NCBI RefSeq assembly: GCF_052857255.1
Contig: NC_135505.1
Location: forward strand, 45,710,520-45,774,519
Direction of reading: 5' to 3'
Source: Amblyomma americanum
Lineage: Eukaryota > Arthropoda > Arachnida > Ixodida > Ixodidae
Length of the DNA: 64,000 bases
This document shows, one piece after another, positions 1 to 10,643 of this stretch. Each line of letters starts with the position of its first letter. Positions within the stretch are counted from its first letter, which is position 1. The notes under the pieces are model-generated. The model saw only the letters and a program-made list of their open reading frames with translations. It was not told the DNA's origin and made no database searches. Both the position numbers and the translations under genes were made by a program.

Positions 1-458
1 CGCCGTCTTGTGCGACTCATCCCAAGCCGTTCCTTCTTGCCCTCGTCTCCGAGGGTATAAAAAGACAGGTGCGCCGGACGCCAAGGGGGAAGGGAGGAGA
101 ACGCCGCGGGCCCCTGCGCGCGCGTTCTTCCTTCTTCCTCTGAAACCCTACCTATCCTTCTCTCTATCTGCACGCCGGCAGTGGTGGTGGTGTTTTAACA
201 CCAGTCACAGGCCCGTGCATTTTCCTTTCCTCTTCCCTTTTCATCCACTTACTACTACTACTACGCCAAGGGGAGACTTCGATTTCTTCCTGCGAGTAAC
301 GTGGTCGCCCTGACCGGCTGCTCTTTCGCGATGCCAGAATAAACAAGTTGTTCTGTTGCCAGTCGACTCATCCTTTGCCGGGACCTTCGGATGTTTCCAG
401 CTTTGCCCCAGGCCGCCAGGCCAACGCTACCCTTGGGGCTTGCAACCCTTTTGCAACA
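1..458 (+). repeat. LTR-like fragment, left end outside window
   Basis: A TATAAAAA box at 56-63 is followed 275 bases later by an AATAAA signal at 338-343. The block ends in ...TTTTGCAACA at 458, and retroviral-type LTRs usually end in CA. This promoter then polyadenylation-signal order in one short non-coding block is what an LTR shows. The coding tail of a LINE begins immediately after it, so no primer binding site or gag follows. It could instead be another promoter-bearing repeat; the LTR call is inference. Confidence 0.4.
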
Positions 459-460
459 GT

Positions 461-1362
461 CCACTTCTGTTCCTTATTTATTTAAATGACTTAAGTATCG
501 ATTCCCCAGTGCGATGCCGTTTTTTCGCAGACGACTGCGTTGTATACCTACCTATTCAAAAAGCTCAGGATCATAGTATACTAAACGACTACCTATCAGA
601 GGTTTCTAAGTGGTGTCTGTCCTGGGAAATGTCCTTAAACACCTCCAAGTGTGCAAAAATGACAATTACACGCAAGAACCAGGTTCATAATTACACATAT
701 AAAATTAACGGTGCAGCTATTTCTCATGTAAATGAATGCAAGTACCTGAGGGTTGTATTTAGCAGTAACTTAAGCTGGAGCTCGCATATCGGTCATTTGG
801 TTTCAAAGGCGTCCAAAAGGCTTTGGCTGTTAAGAAATCGCCTAAAGCACTGCACAACTAAAACAAAATTAACAGCCTACACTGCATTAGTACGCCCACT
901 GCTGGAATATGCAGACGTTCTTTGGGATCCGCACACCCAAGTATATATAAATCACATCGAAGGCGTTCGAAAAAAGCACTAAGATTTATCTACAACGCAT
1001 ATGGTAGGCACGTGTCTGTCACTAATCTACTAAGGCAATCTGAACTCCAGACGCTTCAATCCCGCCGCAAGTTACACCGTTTAAAACTGCTGCATGGTAT
1101 TATTAATAATTTAACAAACATTAATTTTGGCTCTTACATGGAATATAATACTTCCCGCCCAACACGCGGCAAACACAGCTCGACAATAGTAGTTCCACGA
1201 TGCCGAACTAAAGCTTACCAGTTTTCTTTCTTTCCAAAAACAATATCAGAATGGAACGGGCTTCCGCGTGACGTGGTCAGCTTGAAAAACCAAGATTCCT
1301 TCTTATCTGCTGTCGCGTCGCTGCACTCTAGGAAAAAAGGGTGTGAGAAAGGGGTAAAATGA
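461..1362 (+). pseudogene. 5'-truncated Jockey/CR1-type LINE, reverse transcriptase C-terminal half
   Basis: The translation begins inside the reverse transcriptase at the segment LLFLIYLNDL and continues through the catalytic box FFADDCVVY, the thumb region and the usual LINE C-terminus (RPLLEYADVLWDPH, then FFPKTISEWNGLP). There is one frameshift: the run of six A at about 969-974 breaks the frame, and the protein resumes in the next frame at 975, ending at the stop at 1360-1362. The endonuclease and the fingers of the polymerase are absent, as expected of a LINE copied incompletely from its 3' end. The same protein family recurs at 22,256-25,364 on the other strand. It is a dead copy. Confidence 0.88.
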
Positions 1363-1754
1363 CTTTTACCCCCTTTAGAGGACCCTAGGAATAACCCGTT
1401 AAAAGCACGCTACTGATCACTTACCCCCATTCAGAAAACTTACACCCTACTTACGCTATCTGCTTATGTTGATAACTGCGCGTCCTTTCTTGCCCCCAAA
1501 ACAGCGGGGTGATTATACTTTGCTCGCATGCCGCGATGGGGCGCTCGTGGAGAACTTTGTGTGAAGTGCCTCGATGCTCGTGCCGACTTCATAGAGGGGC
1601 GGGAAAGAATTTATATAATGGTCGATTTCTCTTGTGTGGCAAATACATCAAGTACTTTAATAACAATGGATGCCTAGTAACACAGCGAACGTGCCTGTGC
1701 CTTACATTCGAGAAGTTGTAACAACACACTGTATAATATGGGATACATTCCTCT
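1363..1754. other. No gene seen; probable LINE 3' tail then unassigned DNA
   Basis: The first part follows the LINE stop codon and may be its 3' untranslated region (poor in long runs, with several TTACCCCC-like words). No poly-A tail or target duplication could be located, and the short open frames have no family resemblance. Confidence 0.4.
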
Positions 1755-2345
1755 GGACGGTAACGTTACCCGTCCAAAAGAGACGCAAGGATGCAAGAGC
1801 AAAACATACACACTTTCAGAGCAATGTTATGCCCACTGACGTGGTGCAAAGTTGCACCATAGAAGCGTTGTAAAAAACTCATTAGGTAACTATAGCCTCT
1901 GCGACGGTGAGCTTACGCTTACGTTACCCTTCCTAATATGGCGTAAAAGTGCACCTAAAAGAGGAACCCATATGCTCTTGCAGAGCAATGTTACGCCCAT
2001 TGATAAGGTGCAAAGTTGCTCTTTAGGAGGGTTGTAGTAAGCTCATTAGACAGGATTAACTGTAGCCCTTGCGAGTGTAAGTTTGCGCCGTGGGATTGAG
2101 CATAAGGTTATTCCGAGTGGGCGCAAACATGCATTAGAAAGTGAAGCATATGTTTACACTTCATGGCCTAAGCGTTAGCCTTTCTGAGGAGGGGTAACGT
2201 TAGTCATCAAAGCGTTATACTTACACTTGGCCAGACGGAATAACATTACCCCGATAAGAGCATAAACATAACACTGTGCGCACTTAGTCCCCTGACGAAG
2301 GTGTAACGTTACACCAAAAGGGGGTCGCCACAGCGTCAGTGGATT
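1755..2345. repeat. Degenerate ~164-bp tandem repeats with TAACGTTA palindromes
   Basis: The string CAGAGCAATGTTA occurs at 1817 (with T for C afterwards) and 1981, and the following ~55 bases match with scattered changes, giving a period of 164 bases. A weaker third copy starts around 2045. The field is bounded by two palindromes centred on AACGTT: GGTAACGTTACC at 1759-1770 inside longer GGACG/CGTCC arms, and GGTGTAACGTTACACC at 2300-2315. Further TAACGTTA or near versions lie between. No coding is evident. Confidence 0.6.
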
Positions 2346-2456
2346 TACCCCCTCAAAGGACTAAGACCACTCCTTTTTTTCTTAGAGTGTGTTATAGACG
2401 CAGTGTGTTTGTTCATGCTCTTTCTTTTGCATTAATGTATTCTTAAGAAGCGCAGG

Positions 2457-2460
2457 GTGT
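2457..2460. other. Target site duplication, left copy (GTGT)
   Basis: GTGT immediately precedes the outer end of the first LTR (TGTGACG at 2461). The same GTGT follows the last LTR end (CGTCACA ending at 11,681) at 11,682-11,685. Four bases fits Ty3-type integration. Confidence 0.65.
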
Positions 2461-3491
2461 TGTGACGTTCCTTGTGTGTGCTACGAGGTTCCGCGTTCGA
2501 CGGCGCGGCATAGACGGAGCCCCCAGTGGCGGCGAAAGCACAACCGGACCCCCTTTCATGTTTCTACTGTATATGGCGGCAAGCAACTTGAGTGAGATTG
2601 CTTTTGGGCCTGCCGCCGTGGACCGCACGGAGACGACCCAGATGACAGCGGCATCACCAATTACCGAGCCATACTCGTTGAGAGTGACGACCAGAACGAA
2701 GGGGTTTAAGCCCAACCGGACCCCCTTTCCATAGTGTCGGCACGAGTCGAACGCCGCCGCCGCCGCTGGGAGACGGGCGTTATCTTCCCCAATTGCCGTG
2801 GCCGTTCCAGGGCGGCCTCGTTTCGGTGGGCCTGGCCCCGTGGCAAGACGGCGGGCCTCATCAATCAACCCTCCCGAGCACATCCCAGGACAAGGGACCA
2901 CTTTCCCGGCCTTTTAGTCACCTCGCGTTCCGGCCTTGAGGGGCGAGTGTCATTTAAAGGAGAACGGAGGCCGGTGACCCGCGGGAACCGACAGCGGGCC
3001 AGAGCGCGCCTTACCACAGCAGACGCTACGCGCTACCTCGAAGACAACCTTCTTTCCCTCGGACTCAACACGTGAGGGGGGTGAGACCATAAGTGCGGTG
3101 GGGTGTTTGTGCGCCCAAGTGAAAGCCCTAGGCCCCCCCCCACTCCGGCGTGGGCGTCCTCACCCTAGGGAGTGTGGGGATAAGAGGATATAAAAATCGA
3201 CAAGGAGTACCGAAGAAGGCACGCTCAGGACGACATCGTTCGCCAAGGGGGCCTTCAGCGCCGAAGCCCGACGGCGTGCAGCTTTTGCCAGCAACCGTTC
3301 GAGATCAACACCGGAGCCCCTCCATCGTCCCCATGAAATCGTCGGCACGTAAGCTCGGACGCCCCAGCCTCTGATGTATAATCTTAATCATGTGTAATTA
3401 TTGAATATATCTGTTTGTTTAAACTGAGCCATACGGTGTCTCTTTGCCTCTCCGTACCGTGTGCACCTGCGCATTATGGGGGGTCATCACA
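2461..3491 (+). repeat. 5' LTR of the composite Ty3 element
   Basis: About 1,031 bases, beginning TGTGACGTTCC and ending CATCACA just before a TGG-starting primer binding site. It holds a TATAAAAA box at 3189-3196. It is repeated at 8972-10,008 and, reversed, at 10,644-11,681. It differs from both by scattered substitutions and by a GCC run that is two units shorter (around 2751-2766). Its ATG-starting frames are fortuitous. Confidence 0.93.
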
Positions 3492-3492
3492 C

Positions 3493-3510
3493 TGGTGTCA
3501 GAAGTGGGGT
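3493..3510 (+). promoter_or_regulatory. Primer binding site
   Basis: TGGTGTCAGAAGTGGGGT starts one base after the LTR end. A TGG start matches the complement of a tRNA 3' CCA end; the pattern resembles leucine-tRNA-type sites, a guess from memory. Minus-strand DNA synthesis would begin here. Confidence 0.7.
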
Positions 3511-3633
3511 CTCAAAAGCAAATGTCCTCTGAATGCTGCGACATTCATGACTTCAAAATTGTAATCAAAAGGGAATCACGGGACTGATTGTGGAACTTTT
3601 ACCCCATTTGAGAGGCTTGAGGCACCGGAGGGC

Positions 3634-4591
3634 TTGAGTGAAAAAAAAAATATGTCTATATCTGAGGGAGCTCCCGCTCCACAGCCGTCGCTCGGAGCAA
3701 GCATGCTGGCATTAGGAAGCGTCATTCCGACGTTTACAGGAGATAAGACAGGGGTTCCAATCCGCGATTTCTTTTCCATGGTAGAGAGATTGGGAAAATG
3801 GGGGATGGTCCGATGCTCAAATGCTGGGAATGGTGAGGTGTAAGATGGCAGGAGCTGCTCATGATTTCGCATGGCGAGACGAAAAAGTAAAATCCACAAA
3901 ATCATTTGCGGAACTTAAGAAGCTCGCGTTTGAGCATTTCGACACTGAACCATGTCACGTGCGGGTACAGAGGTTCCGTGACGCCGGACAGATGGTAGGG
4001 GAGGACGTGCGAACGTTTGCGTCGCGGCTTCAGCGCCTAGCACGCGATACGTTAAGCAGGGAGGAGGAAGGGGACCAGCTAAGGAAGAAATACGCGGAGG
4101 ATCTACTTAAAGAGGAAATGACCGCTTTGTTCGTGGCTGGTCTGCAAGACCCCGTGCGCCGGTTCGTGCTCTCGCGCAAGCCGAGCAATTTCGACCAAGC
4201 CGTGGCGGCCGCATTGGATGAGGAACGAAATGAGGCGTTAACGACAGCCACAGCGAGAGTACGCGTCATAGAGAGAGCGGTGCTCAATCCTGAGGTTGCT
4301 CTCTTGACAGAGCGGTTAGATCGCTTAGAACAGCTGCTATCTCAGCAGGTGGAACGCCAGGTTGAAGCGCGCGCTCAACAGCGCCCATTCGCGGGAAACC
4401 GGAGACCGCCACAAAGCTACAGGCGCGGTATGCGAGATTTTGAAGAAATCGTATGCTTCGCTTGCCAGGGTCGCGGACACATCGCCAGGTTCTGCCAAAA
4501 CGTGCGCCGTGGGGAGCCACAAAGAGAAGCAGGCGAGACACGCCCTAAGCAAGCCTACAGCGGGGCTCCAGATACCGAGACAAAAAACTAG
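3634..4591 (+). pseudogene. gag: Ty3-type gag, frameshifted
   Basis: The frame opens with MSEKK at 3634 and runs to about residue 55. Two single-base losses, seen by comparison with the reversed copy at 10,018-10,501, then move it to another frame that is readable from about 3821 to 4591. The second part contains a capsid-like helical region (RVQRFRDAGQ, FASRLQRLARD, LFVAGLQDP) and one C-terminal CCHC zinc knuckle, CFACQGRGHIARFC, the usual RNA-binding box of nucleocapsid. Gag proteins package element RNA into cytoplasmic particles. As it stands it is not translatable as one protein without frameshifting. Confidence 0.88.
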
Positions 4592-4608
4592 ATAGTCCTC
4601 CCCAGCCT

Positions 4609-5500
4609 GAGGAACGTGGGGAGGGAGCAGTGGATGATGAGGTGGTGGTAGTTTGTGTGGCCGACGAGGCATGCCCTGTTGTGCGTTGCAAGTTAAATGG
4701 TTGTTGCATGTAATTGTTGATAGATACGCGGTCAAAGGTGACATTGCTTAAGGAGAGCAGTTTTAACACGCTTAGAAGGAAGGGGGACCGCGAGGTGTTG
4801 GAAGCGTCTGGTGTTATGGCAACCAAATTTGTAGGCATAACGGGGGATCCTCTTGGCATAAGTGGACTCTACCGGTTACATTTCTCTCTCGGCGGAATTG
4901 CATTGGAGCACCCCTGCTACGTATGCCCGGACACGGTGTCTCTGCCAAACGGAGTGTCAGGTATATTAGGGCAGGATTTTTTGAGAAAAGGGAAGGTAGT
5001 AGTCTCATTCTCTGAGGAAGAGGTTAATGCGGGCGGCTCAAAAGTTCCGTTTTTGAACAGGAGAGGGGCTGAGATTCGCATTACCGATATTGACACCCGT
5101 CAAACAGTGGGATCATTGGAGAAGGTATATTCGCGGTTTGCCGTCAGGCTGGTCCATGAGGCGGTCGTCCTTCCTTGGTCGGAGCACATTTTGTACGCGT
5201 TTGTGCCTTCAGATGTAGAGAGCGGCGCCGTGGGAGTGCTTGAGCCGGTCGACTCTCTCAGCAATGGCCTGAAGGCAGCCGCGTGCCTCGTGACAGTTAA
5301 TGACGCCCACAGAGTGCCCCTACGGGTGGTTAACTGTAGCCAGCAGCCACTGAGCCTTCCCAAGAACAAAACATTGGCTTTCTTCACCTCTGCGATAGAG
5401 ATACGTGAGCCCCCCGATACGGTACTCGCAACTGTAGAGCATGCTAGTCCTTCGGCTGCTCCAAAGGTGTCGTTCGATCTTTCTCACGTAAAATCCAGGG
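4609..5500 (+). pseudogene. pol: Ty3-type aspartic protease region of pol, damaged
   Basis: The frame carries LLIDTRSKVTLL at 4714-4749, the position of the Asp-Thr-Gly catalytic triad in this family; here Arg replaces the essential Gly. A TAA stop at 4711-4713 lies directly upstream in the same frame. Further on, GVSGILGQDFL (about 4957-4989) is the conserved C-terminal ILG...D element of retropepsins. Homologous enzymes cut Gag-Pol into working parts. With the lost Gly and the stop, this copy should be inactive. The frame continues unbroken into the start of reverse transcriptase. Confidence 0.85.
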
Positions 5501-5559
5501 AGAGGGAGGCTCTGGCTGGTTTGCTGAACGACTACTCGGAGGTATTCGCCGCGTCCAAC

Positions 5560-6870
5560 CTGGATTTGGGCTGCTGTGGCGTTATAAAGCACAGGATAGA
5601 AACCGGCACTTCATCGCCCGTTTACCAGCGTGCGTACAGGATTCCTTACTCCCAACGTGAGGAGATGGAGCGGCAGGTGCAGGACCTGATTGATCGCGGC
5701 ATTGTCGAACACTCAGTCACCCTGGGGAGCACCAGCACTATTGGTGGAAAAGCCAGATGGCTCGTATCGATTGGTAGTGGACTACCGCAAACTAAATGCC
5801 GTAACTCTCATCGATCCATACCCCATCCCCAATATACAGGAGACGCTTTCTCAGCTGGGTTCTGCCAGATACTTCACGGTAGTGGACATGGCGGCGGGAT
5901 TCTGGCAGATAGCAATGGATCCGGCAGATGCCGAGAAAACGGCATTCAACACGCCCTCAGGGCACTATGAATGGAAAAGAATGCCGATGGGTCTGGCCAA
6001 CAGCCCTGCTGTCTGGCAGAGAACCGCTGATGTTATCCTGGCAGGTCTTCTGAGGAGGCTGTGCTTCGTGTATATGGATGACATAATCATATACAGTGAC
6101 AGTTTTGAGAACCATTTGCGCGATATTGAGCAGGTTTTGGTGCGACTAAGAGGAGCGGGTCTTAAGCTGAAGCCCTCTAAGTGCCAATTCCTCAAACACG
6201 AGGTGAAATACCTCGGGCACGTTGTTTCAGCTGACGGCGTGCGACCGGACCCTGCGAAACTAAGGTGTGTCTCGGATTTTCCATCCCCGACTAGCGTCCG
6301 CCAGGTCCGGCAGTTTCTCGGCCTGATCGGTTACTACCGAAGGCACATAGAGGAGTTCGCCAAGCTCGCTAAGCCGCTCACCGCCTTAACAGCCAAAAAT
6401 GTCGCCTTTCGCTGGGACGAAAACGCGGAGGATGCTTTTGGGGCCCTGAAAAGGAAGCTAATGAGTGCACCGCTGTTGCGCCACCCGGATTTTAATTTGC
6501 CCTTCGTTATGGCCACAGATGTGTCAAAGTTCGCAGTTGGTGCCGTGCTATCTCAGGTTATCGAGGGCAAAGAACATCCCGTTGCTTTTGCTAGCCGACA
6601 GCTGAGCCCCACAGAGCAAAAGTACGGAGCTACGGAAAGGGAGTGCCTCGCCGTTGTCTGGGCAGTAAAGCACTTCAGATGCTACCTTTACGGCCGCAAA
6701 TTCAAGCTAGTCACAGACTGCCATCCTCTGAAATGGGTGATGAGTGTCAGGGACCCTAGCTCGCGACTCGCTAGATGGAATCTACACCTACACCTACACC
6801 TACACCAAGTTGAGCACGAGTCAGGAAAGACACATCTGAATGCTGTTGCACTCAGCCGCACAGCTGCCGT
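5560..6870 (+). pseudogene. pol: Ty3-type reverse transcriptase and RNase H
   Basis: The N-terminal approach (HRIETGTSSPVYQRAYRIPY) is read in the protease frame. A one-base loss near 5705-5725 moves the rest to the frame open from 5690 to 7912. That frame shows the polymerase blocks SPWGAPALLVEKPDG, VVDYRKLN, FTVVDMAAGFWQI and the catalytic FVYMDDIIIYS (about 6067-6099), then YLGHVV and QFLGLIGYYRR. RNase H follows from about 6490 with ATDVSKFAVGAVL, ATERECLAVVWA and LVTDCHPL. A 6-base tract repeated about four times (6785-6808) gives His-Leu repeats between RNase H and integrase. Catalytic residues are present. Confidence 0.93.
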
Positions 6871-6989
6871 GGCAGCTATAGATGAGTTTGTCCCCGTAGT
6901 CGACCCCGCCGAATTACGCACACAGCAGTGCAAAGATCCTGACCTGAAGCGAACAATCGAAAGCTTAGAGGGCGCACCGTCTCACCCCG

Positions 6990-8478
6990 AACAGCTAAGT
7001 TATTTCATTGGCAAAGACGGCACCCTGTGTCGGCGCACGAGGCCAACCAGGAAAGGGAGACCAGATAAAACCGCTTGGGAGAGAGTCGTCATACCTCGGT
7101 CGTGGACAGAAAGGGTTCTTCGCGCGTTTCACGATGCGCCATGCGCCGGTCATTTTGGCGTAGCGAAGACACGCAGGCGTGTGCAGCGTTTGCACTTTTG
7201 GAGTGGCATGCCACAGGATGTTAGAGACTACTGTGCGAAGTGTCATTCCTGTCTCGAAAGAAAAACACCCAAGGGACGAAGACCAGCTCCAATTCAGCCG
7301 TTCCCTGAGGTTTCGGCTCCCTTCGAGCGGACAGGTATGGACATAATGGGCCCATTGCCCACGACCACTTCGGGAAACAAGTACATTTTAGTATTTGTCG
7401 ATCACCTTTCAAAATACGCGGAAGCGGTAGCACTCCCAGATCAGAAGGCAGACACGGTTGCAAGAGCATTTGTCGAACAGATCGTGCTCCGACATGGACC
7501 CCCGAGGCAACTCTTGACAGATCGGGGAACGAACTTCGTGTCGCAGCTAATGAGGAGAGTTTGCGAGCTGCTTAAGATCGCTAAGAAGCAGACAACACCG
7601 TACCATCCGGCTTGCAACGGCGCGGTGGAGCGACTGAACCAAACCGTGGCCGGGTTCCTGTCGCATTTTGTTTCGCGCGACCAGCGGGACTGGGACTTGT
7701 GGCTCCCGTATGCAATGTTTGCCTACAATTCCGCAGCACACGAGAGCACGGGCGAATCGCCATTCTTTCTTCTCTACGGCCGAGACCCGGACCAGCCTAG
7801 TGAAGTGCCAGAGGGCCCCCGTCGTGTCCCATACGCTTCACTGGACGACTATAAGGTTGAGCTAGAATCGCGATTGCAAGTGGCGAGGGACATCGCAAAG
7901 GAGGCCCCTTAAAGAAAGCGGCGAAGCGCAGGAAGGAGGTGCACGATCGCAGTGCTAGAGACGCGCCGTTTGATGTGGGGGACAGCGTGTACATTGAAAA
8001 CTGCCAAAGGCAGATTGGGCTAGCTCGTAAGTTCCAGACGAAGTGGAGAGGACCGTGCGAGGTTGTCGAGAAGCTTTCTCCGGTAAACTTCAGAGTCCGA
8101 GACGTGAACCGGCGCTTGATAAGGATACACGCAAATCGCCTCAAGTCGGCACCGATTCAGTATTCACGAAATGAGGAAAGGGAAAGCGCGGATTTTGATG
8201 GGGACAGAAGTGAAGCGGAGCCCGCAGATAGTTCGCAAGAAACGCCCTCTCCTGCATTTGTTCGGCAGGCGCCAGAGGTGACGGCCGGAATGCCACCGGA
8301 TTAACTTCATGCATTGCTAGAAGAAGAAGCGCGCGAGCTTGCCGCGCAGATAACGCCAGGAGAGGCTCCTGCCACGAGCCCTCGCGAGTCCCAAAGCAGA
8401 CAAAGGGTGACAGACTTACTTAGTATGACTCATGAAGGCCGATATCCGCTGCGAAATCGGAAAGCTAAGTCGGACTAA
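6990..8478 (+). pseudogene. pol: Ty3-type integrase and pol C-terminus
   Basis: The zinc-binding start is seen in FHDAPCAGHFG and CAKCHSC (about 7128-7251). The catalytic D, D, E are in TGMDIMGP, LLTDRGTNF and GAVERLNQ. A lost C in the run around 7904-7908 breaks the frame at 7912. Coding resumes at 7913 with the C-terminal GPY/F-like module (WRGPCEVV, SPVNFRV), then meets a TAA at 8302-8304 and reads on to 8478, ending in a YPLRNRK basic tail. The integrase core itself is intact. Family role: joining the cDNA ends to the host chromosome. Confidence 0.9.
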
Positions 8479-8971
8479 TGGCGTAAACAGAGCGGAGTTG
8501 TGAACTGGTTAGAATTGTGTAATGCCGCAGCTCATAACATTGCTATGTGCTTATGTGTTAAGTTATCGGAGTTGGTAGTTAAACCTTTCTGTCATTAAGT
8601 AAAACCTTCACAGGAGAGCATGCGGAGCGCATGCAGAACCTGCCCTACTTCCTTTCGTTATCTATATCTTTGTCTGTGCCGTGATCGTGCTAGAAGTGGG
8701 AGCTCCTTTGTAACTGTGGTAAATTTATTTCGTCCAGGTTGGACTAGAAAGGAGAGGCTTGGGTGCTGAGTTTCATGTTTACCTGTAAAAGAAGATCAGT
8801 GCTGCCCCTGGAGACGCCAGTTATGACAGCGGAGGCATATGATGTTGTGCAGTGGTGTTGAGTGCAGCGAAAAGTGTTTTGTCGGACGCACTGTGCGAGG
8901 CGATTCAGAAAGACAAGGGGAGCTGCATGGACTCAAATGTTCGGAGAACATTCTTCTGGAGGGTGAGCGAG
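8479..8971 (+). other. 3' untranslated region with polypurine tract
   Basis: No open frame of note lies between the end of pol and the 3' LTR. The last bases before the LTR, GGAGGGTGAGCGAG at 8958-8971, are purine-rich apart from two pyrimidines and sit where the plus-strand primer lies in LTR elements. Confidence 0.65.
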
Positions 8972-10008
8972 TGTGACGTTCCTTGTGTGTGCTACGAGGT
9001 TCCGCGTTCGACGGCGCGGCGTAGACGGAGCCCCCAGTGGCGGCGAAAGCACAACCGGACCCCCTTTCATGTTTCTACTGTATATGGCTGCAAGCAACTT
9101 GAGTGAGATTGCTTTTGGGCCTGCCGCCGTGGACCGCACGGAGACGACCCAGATGACAGCGGCATCATCAATTACCGAGCCATACTCGTTGAGAGTGACG
9201 ACCAGAACGAAGGGGTTTAAGCCCAACCGGACCCCCTTTCCATAGTGTCGGCACGAGTCGAACGCCGCCGCCGCCGCCGCCGCTGGGAGACATGCGTTAT
9301 CTTCCCCAATTGCCGTGGCCGTTCCAGGGCGGCCTCGTTTCGGCGGGCCTGGCCCCGTGGCAAGACGGCGGGCCTCATCAATCAACCCTCCCGAGCACAT
9401 CCCAGGACAAGGGACCACTTTCCCGGCCTTTTAGTGACCTCGCGTTCCGGCCTTGACGGGCGAGTGTCATTTGATGGAGAACGGAGGCCGGTGACCCGCG
9501 GGAACCGACAGCGGGCCAGAGCGCGCCTTACCACAGCGGACGCTATGCGCTACCTCGAAGACAACCTTCTTTCCCTCGGACTCAACACGTGAGGGGGGCG
9601 AGACCATAAGTGCGGTGGGGTATTTGAGCGCCCAAGTGAAAGCCCTAGGCCCCCCCCCACTCCGGCGTGGGCGTCCTCACCCTAGGGAGTGTGGGGATAA
9701 GAGGATATAAAAATCGACAAGGAGTACCGAAGAAGGCACGCTCAGGACGACATCGTTCGCCAAGGGGGACTTCAGCGCCGAAGCCTGACGGCGTGCAGCT
9801 TCTGCCAGCAACCGTTTGAGATCAACTCCGGAGCCCCTCCATCGTCCCCATGAAGTCGTCGGCACGTAAGCTCGGACGCCCACGCCTCTGATGTATAATC
9901 TTAATCATGTGTAATTATTGAATATATCTGTTTGTTTAAACTGAGCCATACGGTGTCTCTTCGCCTCTCCGTCCCGTGTGGACCTGCGCATTATGGGGGG
10001 CCATCACA
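8972..10008 (+). repeat. 3' LTR of the composite Ty3 element
   Basis: About 1,037 bases matching 2461-3491. It starts TGTGACG and ends CATCACA, with the TATAAAAA box at 9706-9713. Its GCC run has the same length as in the reversed LTR. Instead of host DNA it is followed by C and then TGGTGTCA, the first eight bases of the primer binding site, before reversed gag sequence. Confidence 0.93.
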
Positions 10009-10017
10009 CTGGTGTCA

Positions 10018-10501
10018 TTTCCTCTTTAAGTAGATCCTCCGCGTATTTCTTCCCTAGCTGGTCCCCTTCCTCCTCCCTGCTTAACGTATCGCGTGCTAGG
10101 CGCTGAAGCCGCGACGCAAACGTTCGCACGTCCTCCCCTACCATCTGTCCGGCGTCACGGAACCTCTGTACCCGCACGTGACGTGGTTCAGTGTCGAAAT
10201 GCTCAAACGCGAGCTTCTTAAGTTCCGCAAATGATTTTGTGGATTTTACTTTTTCGTCTCGCCACGCAAAATCATGAGCAGCTCCTGCCATCTTACACCT
10301 CGCCGTTCCCAGCATTTCAGCATCGTACCATCCCCCCATTTTCCCAATCTCTTCTAGCATTGAAAAGAAATCGCAGATTGGAACCCCTGTCTTATCTCCT
10401 GTAAACGTCAGAATGACGCTTCCTAATGCCAGCATGCTTGCTCCGAGCGACGGCTGTGGAGTGGGAGCTCCCTCAGATATAGACATTTTTTTTTCACTCA
10501 A
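10018..10501 (-). pseudogene. gag: Reversed partial gag of the composite element
   Basis: On the minus strand the frame starts MSEKK at 10,501 and stays open through the capsid-like region to EEMT at the junction. It is equivalent to roughly the first 162 residues of the gag at 3634-4591. It lacks the two single-base losses of the main copy, so its frame is continuous. It stops exactly where the 3' LTR begins; the zinc knuckle and all of pol are absent. The upstream bases 10,502-10,643 are the matching leader, including a reversed primer binding site. Confidence 0.92.
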
Positions 10502-10643
10502 GCCCTCGGGTGCCTCAAGCCTCTCAAACGGGGTAAAAGTCCCACAATCAGTCCCGTGATTCCCTTTTGATTACAATTTTGAAGTCATGAATGTCGCAGC
10601 ATTCAGAGGACATTTGCTTTTGAGACCCCACTTCTGACACCAG
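10502..10643 (-). other. Reversed leader with primer binding site
   Basis: This is the complement of the stretch between the 5' LTR and gag in the main copy. The primer binding site TGGTGTCAGAAGTGGG reads on the minus strand from about 10,642 down, next to the LTR end at 10,644. Confidence 0.85.

Noticed and set aside
2443..3374. Open frames of 90-184 codons in the LTRs (also 8,933-9,883 and 10,787-11,789)
   Set aside because: The same frames recur in all three LTR copies because the DNA repeats; they overlap the promoter and lack protein motifs.
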